The position numbers and the translations under genes are program-made. A DNA stretch of 64,000 nucleotides from JACVRN01 sp036389255. Lineage in GTDB: Bacteria; Acidobacteriota; Blastocatellia; Pyrinomonadales; Pyrinomonadaceae. The notes beneath the pieces were generated by a model, which saw nothing but the letters and a program-made list of their open reading frames with translations, was not told where the DNA came from and made no database searches. Location of the stretch: assembly GCA_036389255.1 (NCBI GenBank), contig DASVQI010000028.1, positions 62,001 through 126,000 on the forward strand, given 5' to 3'. This document shows, one piece after another, positions 24,857 to 33,566 of the stretch (position 1 is its first letter; each line of letters begins with the position of its first letter).

Positions 24857-27775
24857 TTAGATAAAGGCGAAGTCGAACTGCTCCTGATGAATGTGCTCGT
24901 CGCTGGTGACATCAACAGCGCCGAGGTAGTCCTCGATTTCCGTCAGCACGTCGCTCTCCGTGCTGCGCAGCGCCCGCGCGATTTCAGGATTGACTCGCAG
25001 CGTGGTCTGCTTGATTCGGTCGCCGTTCATGGCGCGTGACAGGCGGCGAGCCTCTTCCAGCACCTCGTAGCAGACGGTCTGCGGCGATTTCACAAGGCCA
25101 GCGCCCTGACAATACGGGCAGGGCGAGCAGAGCGTGCGCTCCAGCGATTGCTTGACGCGCTTTCGGGTCATGATGACCAGGCCGAAGTCGTTAAAGGACA
25201 GAACCTTCGTAGGCGACTTGTCGTTCTGTAGAGCCTCCTGCAAAGCCTGCATGACGCGGTTGCGGTTGCGGCGGTCTTCCATGTCAATCAAGTCAAGCAC
25301 GATGATGCCGCCGAGGTCGCGCAGGCGAATCTGCCTGACAATCTCATCAACCGCCTCAAGGTTGGTCTTCGTGATGGTGTCTTCCAGGCGTGTGCCGCCG
25401 CGCCCCACGAACTTGCCCGTGTTCACGTCAATGGCCACGAGCGCCTCCGTCTGATTGATGACGAGGTAGCCGCCGGACTTGAGCCACACTCTGGGCTTGA
25501 TGGCCTTATCAACCTCAGCCTGCACGCCGTAAGCTTCAAGGATAGGCTCGTCGCGCGTGTAGAGCTTGACGCGCTTGACCATTCGCGGCTGTATGCGATT
25601 GATGAACTCCACTATGCTCTGGTATTCCTCTTCGGAATCAACACGAATCGCGGTGAAGTCGTCCGAGAGCTGGTCGCGCAGGATGCGCTGTATCAGGTCT
25701 AGGTCGCGGTGCGCCATCGCGGGCGCTTTCATCTTCTCGGCCGAGCGGCGAATGTCCAGCCACGTGCGTACTAGGTAGCGCGCGTCTTCTCTCAAATCCT
25801 GCTCGCTGATGCCTACGCCAGCCGTGCGAACTATGAAGCCGCCCGAAGGCACGTCCTCTTCGGCGCGTATGGCCTGAATGAGGCGGCGAAGGCGCACGCG
25901 CTCGCTGTCGGACTCTATCTTGCGAGAGACGCCTACGTGCTCGACCGTGGGCATGTAGACCAGAAAGCGGCCCGGCAGGGCTATGTGCGAAGTGATGCGC
26001 GCGCCCTTCTTGGCTATAGGCTCTTTGGCAATCTGAACGAGAATCTCCTGCCCTTCGCGCAGCAGGTCGGTGATGGTCGGCTGAGAGCGCTCGCGCTCAC
26101 GACGCGTCTCGCGCCTGTCGCCGCCTCTATCGCTGCCTCTATCACCACCTCTGTCACTGCCTCTATGCTCGCGGCGTCCGTTGGCCGGAGGCGCAGGGGC
26201 CGCTTGGGGCGCTTCCTCAACTTCAACGGAAGCGGGCGCACTGTCATCTCGTCCGTTTGTGCGGTCTTCGTTATTCCCTTCGCCGTGTTTGCCCGGAGGG
26301 CCGCTACGACGACGGCGACGACCGCCGCGACGCGTGGCGAATTCGGCGCGGGAGCGCGAAGAGGTAAGACTGGCCTCCGCGTCCTCGAAGGTCTCGTCGT
26401 CGGTGTCGGCCTCGAAGTGCTCGCCGTCTGCCGCATCGGAGGCCACAAGGTCAGTTTGCGCTACACGCTCGCTTTCGGATTCGAGCACGTCCATGTCCGT
26501 TTCGCCTTCGTCACCGCTTGAGGCGGCGCGGCGCGAGCGCCCCTTTTTAGAAGCGGCCTTGCCTGCCTTTGAAGATTTCTTCGCGGCCGTCTTGGTGGCG
26601 GCCTTCTTGCTGCTCTTGCGGCTGGATTTCGCGGGAGCCTCTTCAGCTTCGCCCGCATCCTGCCTGTCTTCGGAAGCCTTAGACGCGCCCTTCTTCGCGC
26701 CGCGCTTTGACGCCGGTCGCTTGCCCCGTTTGGAGCCGGTCGCTTGCGCGGCTTCAGCCTCCGAGCCCTTTTCGTCGTCGCTGACGCGCTCGAACTGCGG
26801 CTGCTCAGCCTCTTCGCCAACCTCGTCTATGAAAGAGTCTATGTGAGCGGCTACGGTTTCCTGTACGGGCGAGGTCGCTGACGTGAGCCCCTCGTCGTCG
26901 CTGTCCTCTATGCGCTCGAAACCGGCTTCGCCGGAGAGGCCGGAAGCTAGCACGGAGCCGACCTCGGCAGAGCGCAGGTCTTCGTCGTCAATGTCGAACT
27001 CGACGGCGTGAATCTGGTCGAAGAGCCGTTCCTGAAGGCGCGCGTCCTTGAACATCTCGCCATCCTCGGCGGCGCTTTCGTCTTCGTCAACGACGCGCTC
27101 AAAGGATGAGTCGGCGGCGACAAAGGGAGTGGCGACATCTTCGGTTGCGGCTTCAAGCGAATGAGCCGTGCCCGCCGCAGCCTCTTCAAAGGGCTGAGCT
27201 GTCTCGGCCTTGCCGCCGCGACGACGGCCCCTGCGACCGCGCTTGCGCCCCCCGGCCCCGGCTTCCGTTTCGTCCTGCTGTTCCGCAGCTACAGGCGACA
27301 TGGACGGAGCGGCCGTCTCTTCGGCGCTGGTTTCGTCCTCCGGGACGCCGCCTTCATCCGCAAAGACCTCTTCGGGCATGGCCGCAGCATCCAGAAGAGG
27401 CTCTGCGCGTTCCTGCGTAGCCTCCATGCGATGCTCGCGCTCAATGCGTGCCTGCTCTATGCGCTCCTGCGCCGCGCGCTCGGCCTCGGCCCTCGGCTCG
27501 GACTTCTTGGATTTGTCCATGACTATGCGCTCGAACTCTTCTTCTTCATCGAAGAAGTCCGAGACGTATAGAAAGGCGTCGCGCTCCAAGCCTATGTCTA
27601 CGAAGGCCGACTGCATGCCGGGCAGAACGCGCATGACTCGCCCCTTGTAGATGTTGCCGACGATGCCCTGATGCTCTTCGCCGCGCTCTATGTAAAACTC
27701 CGTGACTTGCTCGTTCTCGACGATGGCAATCTTCTTTTCGCGTCCGTTAACGCTGATGATTAATTCCTTTGGCAT
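24857..27775 (-). CDS. rng: RNase E/G family endoribonuclease with a ~490-residue disordered insert in the S1 domain
   Basis: A 972-residue member of the RNase E/G family, which cleaves single-stranded RNA in mRNA decay and rRNA maturation. The S1 domain starts normally (LIISVNGREKKIAIVENE; VGNIYKGRVMRVLPGMQSAF). It is interrupted after residue ~76 and resumes at ~567 with TITDLLREGQEILVQIAKEP. The catalytic core follows: Asp783 in ALVAIDVNTG and Asp828 in IIVLDLIDM match the metal-binding pair, and CPYCQG (886-891) is the zinc link. There is no long C-terminal scaffold as in E. coli RNase E. The insert holds acidic blocks, an Arg patch RKRGRRGRRRGG (177-188), a Lys/Ala/Ser histone-H1-like stretch (349-416), an Arg run near 482-490 and RGG-like repeats (534-560). 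It follows rodA after an 875-bp gap. Confidence 0.93.
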   Translation of the reverse strand: MPKELIISVNGREKKIAIVENEQVTEFYIERGEEHQGIVGNIYKGRVMRVLPGMQSAFVDIGLERDAFLYVSDFFDEEEEFERIVMDKSKKSEPRAEAERAAQERIEQARIEREHRMEATQERAEPLLDAAAMPEEVFADEGGVPEDETSAEETAAPSMSPVAAEQQDETEAGAGGRKRGRRGRRRGGKAETAQPFEEAAAGTAHSLEAATEDVATPFVAADSSFERVVDEDESAAEDGEMFKDARLQERLFDQIHAVEFDIDDEDLRSAEVGSVLASGLSGEAGFERIEDSDDEGLTSATSPVQETVAAHIDSFIDEVGEEAEQPQFERVSDDEKGSEAEAAQATGSKRGKRPASKRGAKKGASKASEDRQDAGEAEEAPAKSSRKSSKKAATKTAAKKSSKAGKAASKKGRSRRAASSGDEGETDMDVLESESERVAQTDLVASDAADGEHFEADTDDETFEDAEASLTSSRSRAEFATRRGGRRRRRSGPPGKHGEGNNEDRTNGRDDSAPASVEVEEAPQAAPAPPANGRREHRGSDRGGDRGSDRGGDRRETRRERERSQPTITDLLREGQEILVQIAKEPIAKKGARITSHIALPGRFLVYMPTVEHVGVSRKIESDSERVRLRRLIQAIRAEEDVPSGGFIVRTAGVGISEQDLREDARYLVRTWLDIRRSAEKMKAPAMAHRDLDLIQRILRDQLSDDFTAIRVDSEEEYQSIVEFINRIQPRMVKRVKLYTRDEPILEAYGVQAEVDKAIKPRVWLKSGGYLVINQTEALVAIDVNTGKFVGRGGTRLEDTITKTNLEAVDEIVRQIRLRDLGGIIVLDLIDMEDRRNRNRVMQALQEALQNDKSPTKVLSFNDFGLVIMTRKRVKQSLERTLCSPCPYCQGAGLVKSPQTVCYEVLEEARRLSRAMNGDRIKQTTLRVNPEIARALRSTESDVLTEIEDYLGAVDVTSDEHIHQEQFDFAFI

Positions 27776-28650
27776 GTTCTCAGATGTGTCTCCGGGACAG
27801 AGCAGCCGTGAAAAGCTTTGGAGCGTCGGCTGTGAAAAGCTCTGGCTCCTGCTTCGGCGGATGCAATGTGTGAATTGTTAGACGTAGAGCGTGCTCGACC
27901 TGCAAGCTCAATACTGGAGCGAGGCGTGCGCGCTTTACATGAGAGGCCGGGCTTATGGCCGCGCCCTGTGTTGTCGAAGCGGAAAGGCCGGACGATTCGC
28001 TCGGCCTGAAGAAAGGATGTGAATGTTTAAGCGCGAAAGGCCGCGGCGCACGCACCTGTGCCTGCACGGCACGCTTGGCCGCCCCTTGAGCGCAAGTAAA
28101 CCCTGAACTGAACAAATGGAATCTCCACGGAAGCCGTCAGCCAACAGGCGCTCTTGGAAAGAGCGTGCGCCGGAAGAGGGGAGCATGCAGCTTGAAAGGC
28201 TGCCCGCTCGAATAGACCCGATTCTTCCAAGGGCGCTTGCTCAACTCAAGACGCCTGCCGAAGGCTTCACGAAGCCGTTTCTTACGACCGAATGGGGCGC
28301 TCCCACGGAGAGTGTCTCACTCCTTCAAAGCGGCGGGCGCACCGGCAACGGGTCGTACAAACAGCCTTTTCAATCTCTGGCTCGACTTTGAAGACGCAAA
28401 GAACAGCATGCGCGACTTCAAAGAATTATTCCGTGTCTCGCCCGAGCCCCGCTAACGCGTAAGATAAACGTCCCCAAATCTCTCAGCTTGAAAGTATCAA
28501 CGCTTCATTTGCACTGGACGCGCCGCTCCGGCTGACCGGGCGCGGGCCTTGGCGAGCAACACGGAGTATAACCCAAGACAGCAGTAAACCGGAAAGCGGC
28601 AGGCGTCAAATTCTGGAAAGCAACCACTATCTGAAGCTTGAGAGTGCCGT
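27776..28650. other. 875-bp gap between rodA and rng without a supported gene
   Basis: I find no protein or RNA gene I can defend here. Short frames exist on both strands, but they lack family resemblance and ribosome sites. Near the rng start there is a repeated gtgaaaagct (about 27812 and 27836) within a small hairpin (cagccg/cggctg). Since rng follows on the minus strand, the region could hold its promoter and a long 5' leader. RNase E autoregulation through a long leader is known in E. coli; its use here is inference. Confidence 0.5.
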
Positions 28651-29772
28651 TCAGTTGACGAAGCGGCGCAGTTGTATGCTGATGGCGAAGCCTATGGCGA
28701 TGAAGGTGGCCAGCACGGAGGAAAGGCCCGCGCTCATGAGTGGAAGCGGCACGCCTATGACCGGCAGCATCCCTAAAGTCATGCCGACGTTGATGAAAAT
28801 CTGAAATGCCAGCCCGCCGACAATCGCCATGATGACCAGCATGCCCGTGCGGTCTGGCGCGCGCCGCGCCCCTGTAATCAGGCGCGAGAGCAGTACGGCG
28901 TAGGCCAGAAGTAGCAGAATGCAGCCGACAAAGCCGGTAGATTCTGCCGTCACGGCGAAGATGAAGTCCGTGTGCGGCTCAGGCAGGAATTTGAGCTTGC
29001 TCTGTGAGAACTCGCTGGAGGCGCGCGTCCCCATCAGTCCGCCTTTGCCGACCGTGACGATTGACTGCCACGTGTGATAGCCGAAGCCGCGCCTGTCCGC
29101 GTTCTCAGGGTCGAGGATGACGTTGATGCGCTCCTGCTGGTAGTTCTTAATCTTGCCCGTCTTGACGCCCACCATGTAGGCCGCAGGAATCATGATTATG
29201 CTCAGCAGAGCCGCCGCCACGACCAGACGAATACGCACAGCCGAGAGAAAAATCACGACGCCCAGAAGCGGAAAGTAGGTGATGGCCTGCCCGGCGTCCG
29301 GCTCAAGCAGTATCAGACCTATCGGAAGACCGAGTATCCCGCCGCCTACGAGCATCTCTTTTATGCTGAGCGGCCCGTTGCGGTGCGGGCCGAAGAAGCG
29401 GGCCAGCATCAGGACGGTGGGGATTTTGACGAACTCGGAGGGCTGGAACTGGCCGAGGCCCGGCAGCTTAATCCACGCGCGCTGGCCGTTAATCTTCATG
29501 CCGATGCCGGGAATAAGCACTATCACGAGCAGCGCCAGACCGAAGAGGTAGAAGGCCGGGGCAAAGTCTACCAGCTTGCGATAGTCCATGAAAGAGACTA
29601 TCAGCATGAAGATGAGAGCAATGCCCAGACCGAATAGCTGTTTCTGCCAGTAAGTCTCTTCCGGCTGCGCGTTATGAATCTGCCACGTTCCGAAGATGAC
29701 GATCATGATGGCGATGAGGGCCAGAAACCAATCGAAATCTCGAATGCTGCGTCGTCCTGAAAGCGTTAGCAT
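28651..29772 (-). CDS. rodA: RodA, peptidoglycan glycosyltransferase of the elongasome (SEDS family)
   Basis: A 373-residue polytopic membrane protein with about ten helices. SEDS landmarks are the N-terminal FDWFLALIAIMIVIFGTW, IKLPGLGQFQPSEFVKIP near 110-130, LLEPDAGQAITYFPLLGVV and the late loop GRRGFGYHTWQSIVTVGKGG(L). RodA polymerises glycan strands from lipid II with PBP2. PBP2 is encoded just upstream (mrdA, 29836-31779), completing the polymerase-transpeptidase pair. The ATG at 29772 is preferred; an in-frame TTG at 29811 would add 13 residues and has a GGGG upstream. It belongs to the mreB-mreC-mreD-mrdA-rodA run on the minus strand. Confidence 0.93.
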   Translation of the reverse strand: MLTLSGRRSIRDFDWFLALIAIMIVIFGTWQIHNAQPEETYWQKQLFGLGIALIFMLIVSFMDYRKLVDFAPAFYLFGLALLVIVLIPGIGMKINGQRAWIKLPGLGQFQPSEFVKIPTVLMLARFFGPHRNGPLSIKEMLVGGGILGLPIGLILLEPDAGQAITYFPLLGVVIFLSAVRIRLVVAAALLSIIMIPAAYMVGVKTGKIKNYQQERINVILDPENADRRGFGYHTWQSIVTVGKGGLMGTRASSEFSQSKLKFLPEPHTDFIFAVTAESTGFVGCILLLLAYAVLLSRLITGARRAPDRTGMLVIMAIVGGLAFQIFINVGMTLGMLPVIGVPLPLMSAGLSSVLATFIAIGFAISIQLRRFVN

Positions 29773-29835
29773 GATTGAATCCGTGAAGGCGCTCGGCTCT
29801 AAAAGCTCCAAATCCCCTGCTTCTATCTTAGGCGC

Positions 29836-31779
29836 TTATTCTCCCTGTCGCCTGTCGGTGGGCTGTGGCGACGAGCCGCTCGCGCCGCCCGAAGTCGTCT
29901 TCTTGTTCTGGGCCACCTGAACAGCGCCCGGCGGCTCTTCGTTGCGCGTCTTGCGGTAGTAGGCGTCGTAGACTGCGCGGACGGCCGGGGCGGCGTGGAC
30001 GCCGCCGAAGCCGGAGTTCTCAATGAGCGCGATGGCCGAAATCTCAGGCTTGTAGGCCGGGGCGAAGGAGACGAACCACGCGTGGTCTTTGTTCTCTCCT
30101 ATGTCTTTACCGAGGCCGACGACCTGCGCCGTGCCTGTCTTACCGGCTATGTCGAAGCCGGCCATGCGTATGCGCGCGGCCGTGCCCGCGTCGTTCACCA
30201 CAGACCACATGCCCTTGACTACGGCGTCGTGCTCGTCCTGCGGGATGGGAATTATCTTCGGGTCTGGACGGTCAAAGCGCTGCGCGGGGCGGGCCGGGAA
30301 GGGGCCGACCTCGCTAACGGCTCGCGCCTCTTTTAAGAGATGCGGCACGTAGAGGCGACCGCCTACGCCGATTCCGGCCACGGCGCGCAGCATGGCAATC
30401 GGAGTTGCGAAATCGTAAACCTGCCCGAAGGAGGAATAGACGGTGTCAATATCTTTCCAAGCCTGCCCGCGCCTCTCCATCATGGGCTTGAAGAGGTTGG
30501 GCGTCTGGCTCACTATCTCGTGCGGGAGGTCTACGCCCGTGCGCTTGTTTATGTCGAAGTCATCCACCATCTTCATGATGCCGTCAATGCCCATCTTCAG
30601 GCCGAGGCGGTAGAAGTAGCCGTCGCAAGACTTCATGATGGCGTAGCGTATGTCGGGCGTGCCGTGCTGGCTCATGCAGCGCGTGAACTTGTTGCCGATG
30701 GTGATGCCGCCGCCGCAGACCAGATTCGAGTGCTCAAGCGTGATTGCGCCCTGCCTCAGACCGGCGATGGCCATGGGAATCTTCCATGTGGAGCCTGGCG
30801 GGTAGAGGCCCTGTATGGCGCGATTGATGAGAGGCGTCTTGGGGTCTCTAACCAGCTCGTTGTATTCGGCGCGCCCTTCCTTGCTGGTGATGCGCTGCGA
30901 AAAGAGGTTCGGGTCGAAGGTCGGATAAGAGGCCATCGCCATGACTTCGCCGTTGTTGGGATCCATGGCGATGATGACGCCGCGCTGCTTGGGCGAGTTG
31001 CGAAGCTGCTCTTCGGCCACTAGCTGCAAGTCAAGGTCAATGGTCGTGGATATGTCCTGTCCGGGCTGTGGCTCCACCTCTTCTATCACGTCCTGTATGC
31101 GGCCACGGCTGTCCACCACGACCTTGCGGTAGCCGTCGCGCCCGCGCAGGTAATGGTCGTAGACGGCTTCGAGCCCCTCGCGCCCTATGATGTCGCCCGG
31201 CTTGTAGCCCTTCTCTTTATACCGTGGCTGCTCAAGCTGTTCCGGGCTTATCTCGCCCACGTATCCCAGAACGTGAGCGAGCGTCCCGTTCTCCAGATAG
31301 CGGCGCTGCGGCTGGGCCTCCACGCGTAGCTGCGGGTACTCCAACTGGTGCGCCTCGACCCACGCCTGATCTCTGGACGAAGCGTTCTCCTTGATGCGTA
31401 TGGATTCAAAGGCGGGCTGGGTCTTAATCTGTTCCAAGCGCTCCCTGAGGTATTCGGGGTCAATGTCCAGCCCCGTGGAGAAAGGCTCTATGAACTGGTT
31501 CAAGTCCAGATTCTTCACGTCTTCTCTGGAAAGGATGACGTTGTAGATGGGGCGCGAATCCACCAGAATCTTGCCGTTGCGGTCGAAGATGACGCCGCGC
31601 GGCGCGGGGATGGGCAGGAGCCTGATACGCTGGTTCTCTGCGCGCTCGGCGTAATACGTGCCCTTCATCATCTGTAGCACGTAGAGGCGCACGCCCAGCA
31701 CGGAGATGAGCAGCACTATCAGTATCTGCATGACGCGCATTCGCACGCGCAGGTTTTGTGAATCGTCTTCGAACTTCAT
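29836..31779 (-). CDS. mrdA: Penicillin-binding protein 2 (transpeptidase of cell elongation)
   Basis: A 647-residue class B PBP. One N-terminal membrane helix (~16-36) is followed by the pedestal domain (~50-250, with RGVIFDRNGKILV) and the transpeptidase domain. The active-site motifs are STWK (330-333, Ser330 nucleophile), SCD (384-386) and KTGT (547-550). The SxD second motif is usual for PBP2. The last ~50 residues are Pro/Ser/Gly-rich and probably disordered. The ATG is preceded by a T-rich stretch without a Shine-Dalgarno sequence; a heptamer tract begins 11 nt upstream. It acts with RodA (next gene) and MreBCD (upstream genes). Confidence 0.95.
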   Translation of the reverse strand: MKFEDDSQNLRVRMRVMQILIVLLISVLGVRLYVLQMMKGTYYAERAENQRIRLLPIPAPRGVIFDRNGKILVDSRPIYNVILSREDVKNLDLNQFIEPFSTGLDIDPEYLRERLEQIKTQPAFESIRIKENASSRDQAWVEAHQLEYPQLRVEAQPQRRYLENGTLAHVLGYVGEISPEQLEQPRYKEKGYKPGDIIGREGLEAVYDHYLRGRDGYRKVVVDSRGRIQDVIEEVEPQPGQDISTTIDLDLQLVAEEQLRNSPKQRGVIIAMDPNNGEVMAMASYPTFDPNLFSQRITSKEGRAEYNELVRDPKTPLINRAIQGLYPPGSTWKIPMAIAGLRQGAITLEHSNLVCGGGITIGNKFTRCMSQHGTPDIRYAIMKSCDGYFYRLGLKMGIDGIMKMVDDFDINKRTGVDLPHEIVSQTPNLFKPMMERRGQAWKDIDTVYSSFGQVYDFATPIAMLRAVAGIGVGGRLYVPHLLKEARAVSEVGPFPARPAQRFDRPDPKIIPIPQDEHDAVVKGMWSVVNDAGTAARIRMAGFDIAGKTGTAQVVGLGKDIGENKDHAWFVSFAPAYKPEISAIALIENSGFGGVHAAPAVRAVYDAYYRKTRNEEPPGAVQVAQNKKTTSGGASGSSPQPTDRRQGE

Positions 31780-31790
31780 GACGAAAAATC

Positions 31791-31817
31791 TTCAGTTTTC
31801 AGTTATCAGTTTTCAGC
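31791..31817. repeat. Heptamer tract (ttcagtt family) before mrdA
   Basis: Consecutive 7-mers ttcagtt, ttcagtt, atcagtt, ttcagct lie between the end of mreD and the start of mrdA. They end 11 nt upstream of the mrdA start codon. Unlike most other tracts it has no fold-back half. Confidence 0.75.
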
Positions 31818-31957
31818 TACGGGGAAGAACAATCGGGCCGGCGCTCACAGCCAGTGATAAAGATACCAGCATTGGCTGACGATTCCCAGCAGATAATTTA
31901 GATGCTCTTGGCGAGCGCAACTGTTTTCCGCCGAAAACCGCAGGCCGAGGACTGCTT

Positions 31958-32503
31958 TCACCTCTTGCGCCTGAACCTGTTGATGCCGCGACGGGCCACG
32001 CGGCGGCGCACCGACAACTGTCGTCTCTGCCTTGCCCGCTCGCTAAAGAGCGTGTCAAAGACGTAAAGGAGAACCGTGCCCACGATAGTCGTCCAGATGA
32101 CCTTATAAGAGGCCGTCTCCACGAAGGGTTGCAGGGTGGCCCTGTCGAGCAGCCTATGCAGCAGCACGTAGACGGTCGCGTCAACAAGAGCCGCGCCCGC
32201 AAGCACCGGGATTCGCACCAGAGGGTTGTCAAGCATCACGCGGGTCGCAAGGGTGGCGATGATGTAAGCCGTCAGGGTCTTTGAGAATCCGTAAGCGCCC
32301 AGCAGGTCGCCGCTTAAAGCGCCCGTAGCCACTCCCGCTATAGTCCCTACAATCATCGCCTGCAACACGTCGCGCTGCAATGCGAAGTAAACGGTCACGA
32401 TGAGCGGCAAGTCTATGTGTACGAGGGGGGGCCAAATCTGACGAAGAGACGATTGCAGTATAACGGCCAGCGCAACCACGACTGCGATTTTCAGTTGCTG
32501 CAT
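31958..32503 (-). CDS. mreD: MreD, rod-shape-determining membrane protein
   Basis: A 181-residue protein with five to six hydrophobic helices and a strongly basic tail (RRRVARRGINRFRRKR). MreD features are the opening helix LKIAVVVALAVILQSSL, the PPLVHIDLPLIVTVYFAL motif and GALSGDLLGAYGFSKTLTAY. The start is MQQLKIA at 32503. A longer frame exists upstream, but its extra 17 residues are encoded by the heptamer repeat. MreD links the MreB filament to the periplasmic synthases, with MreC. It follows mreC and precedes mrdA on the minus strand. No clear Shine-Dalgarno sequence is visible. Confidence 0.9.
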   Translation of the reverse strand: MQQLKIAVVVALAVILQSSLRQIWPPLVHIDLPLIVTVYFALQRDVLQAMIVGTIAGVATGALSGDLLGAYGFSKTLTAYIIATLATRVMLDNPLVRIPVLAGAALVDATVYVLLHRLLDRATLQPFVETASYKVIWTTIVGTVLLYVFDTLFSERARQRRQLSVRRRVARRGINRFRRKR

Positions 32504-32511
32504 CTTAAGAA

Positions 32512-32590
32512 CAGTGACGAGTGACGAGTGACGGGCGACGAGTAGGACAAGCATTCGGGCTTGTCATTTATCACTCGTGACGCATCACTG
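32512..32590. repeat. Heptamer tract (gtgacga family) between mreC and mreD
   Basis: 7-mers cagtgac, gagtgac, gagtgac, gggcgac, gagtagg precede a hairpin acaagcattcgggcttgt. The complement follows as ttatcac, tcgtgac, gcatcac. The tract fills the gene junction and ends 8 nt before the mreD start. Confidence 0.85.
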
Positions 32591-33484
32591 CTTTTTCCCC
32601 TTGTCCACGTTGGGCAGCGCCTGGTCTGGCGGCGTGCGTTGCGGCGCGCGATAGAGGAGGACTGCGACCTCCTGCAACTGCTCCAGACGCGCGCTGGGCT
32701 TAATGTGAATGACGTGCGGGCTGGTGGCGGAGCCCTGCTTGACGCGCACCACTTCGCCTACGCTCAAGCCGCCGGGATAAATGCCGTCCTGACCCGTGGT
32801 CACAACGTAATCGCCTTGCTTGACCTCTTCCAACCCCGAAACATACCGCATCTCGACCAGCCCGTTCTCACCCAGCCCCTTGACGGAGCCGAGCGCGTTG
32901 GACTGGCCCAACTGGCCTACGACCGCGCCTGCGGCCGAGCGCTCCGCCGTTATCAACATCACCTGCGCCGTCCAAGGGCTGGTGGCCACGACGCGCCCCA
33001 CTATGCCGCTAGCTGTCACGACCGGCATGTTCAGTTCTATGCCGGAGAGGCGGCCCCTGTTAATCGTCACGGTGTCGAACCATTCCGAAGGGTCGCGGGC
33101 AATCACGCTGGCGGCGACCACGCCGTACTGCCCCTGCTCCTTTAAGTCCAGCAGCCCCTTGAGTCGCGCGTTTTCGTCTATGGCGGCGCGAGATTGACGA
33201 AGCTCCGCGTCCATCTCGTCAACGCGCTTGCGTAGCTGTTCGTTCTCCGTGGCGGCGTTACGTAGATTGACTATGCGCTGTATGAAGCCTACGCCAGCGC
33301 CGCCTGCGCCCGTGGTGATTCGCTGAAAGGGCGCGACGATGGCCTGCGCCCAGACGCGAATCATGCGCTGCTTCGTAGCCTCGTCACGCGCGTCGTAGGC
33401 CATCAAGGCGAGATTCAAAAAGAGCAGCCCTATGAGCCACCACGGCGCGCGCTGCCGAATCTCCTTTTGTGTCCTTGCAACCAT
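32585..33484 (-). CDS. mreC: MreC, rod-shape-determining protein
   Basis: A 299-residue bitopic protein. It has a short cytoplasmic N-terminus, one membrane helix (~16-33, WLIGLLFLNLALMAYDA), a coiled-coil (~70-110) and the MreC beta domain. The latter shows VIARDPSEWFDTVTINRGR, GIELNMPVVTASGIVGRVV and GDYVVTTGQDGIYPGGLSVG. MreC scaffolds PBP2 and RodA from the periplasmic side. The ATG is only 5 nt from a GC-rich heptamer tract and has no Shine-Dalgarno sequence. The tail after ~270 is disordered. Confidence 0.93.
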   Translation of the reverse strand: MVARTQKEIRQRAPWWLIGLLFLNLALMAYDARDEATKQRMIRVWAQAIVAPFQRITTGAGGAGVGFIQRIVNLRNAATENEQLRKRVDEMDAELRQSRAAIDENARLKGLLDLKEQGQYGVVAASVIARDPSEWFDTVTINRGRLSGIELNMPVVTASGIVGRVVATSPWTAQVMLITAERSAAGAVVGQLGQSNALGSVKGLGENGLVEMRYVSGLEEVKQGDYVVTTGQDGIYPGGLSVGEVVRVKQGSATSPHVIHIKPSARLEQLQEVAVLLYRAPQRTPPDQALPNVDKGKKQ

Positions 33485-33489
33485 AAGAC

Positions 33490-33565
33490 GGGTGTCGGGT
33501 GTCGGGTGTCAGGTGCCGGGGGATTTCTTTTACCATCCCCCAACCCCTGACCCCTATCCCCTGTT
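33490..33565. repeat. Heptamer tract (gtgtcgg family) between mreB and mreC
   Basis: Left half: gtgtcgg, gtgtcgg, gtgtcag, gtgccgg. Right half: cccccaa, cccctga, cccctat, cccctgt. The halves fold back imperfectly around atttcttttaccat. The word family matches the element at 118-203. The tract occupies essentially the whole mreB/mreC junction. Confidence 0.85.
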
Positions 33566-33566
33566 C

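Noticed and set aside
28116..28391. 91-codon plus-strand frame in the rodA-rng gap
   Set aside because: It lacks a ribosome site, has unusual composition and no recognisable domain. Several overlapping frames of similar length exist on both strands, as expected by chance at this GC content.
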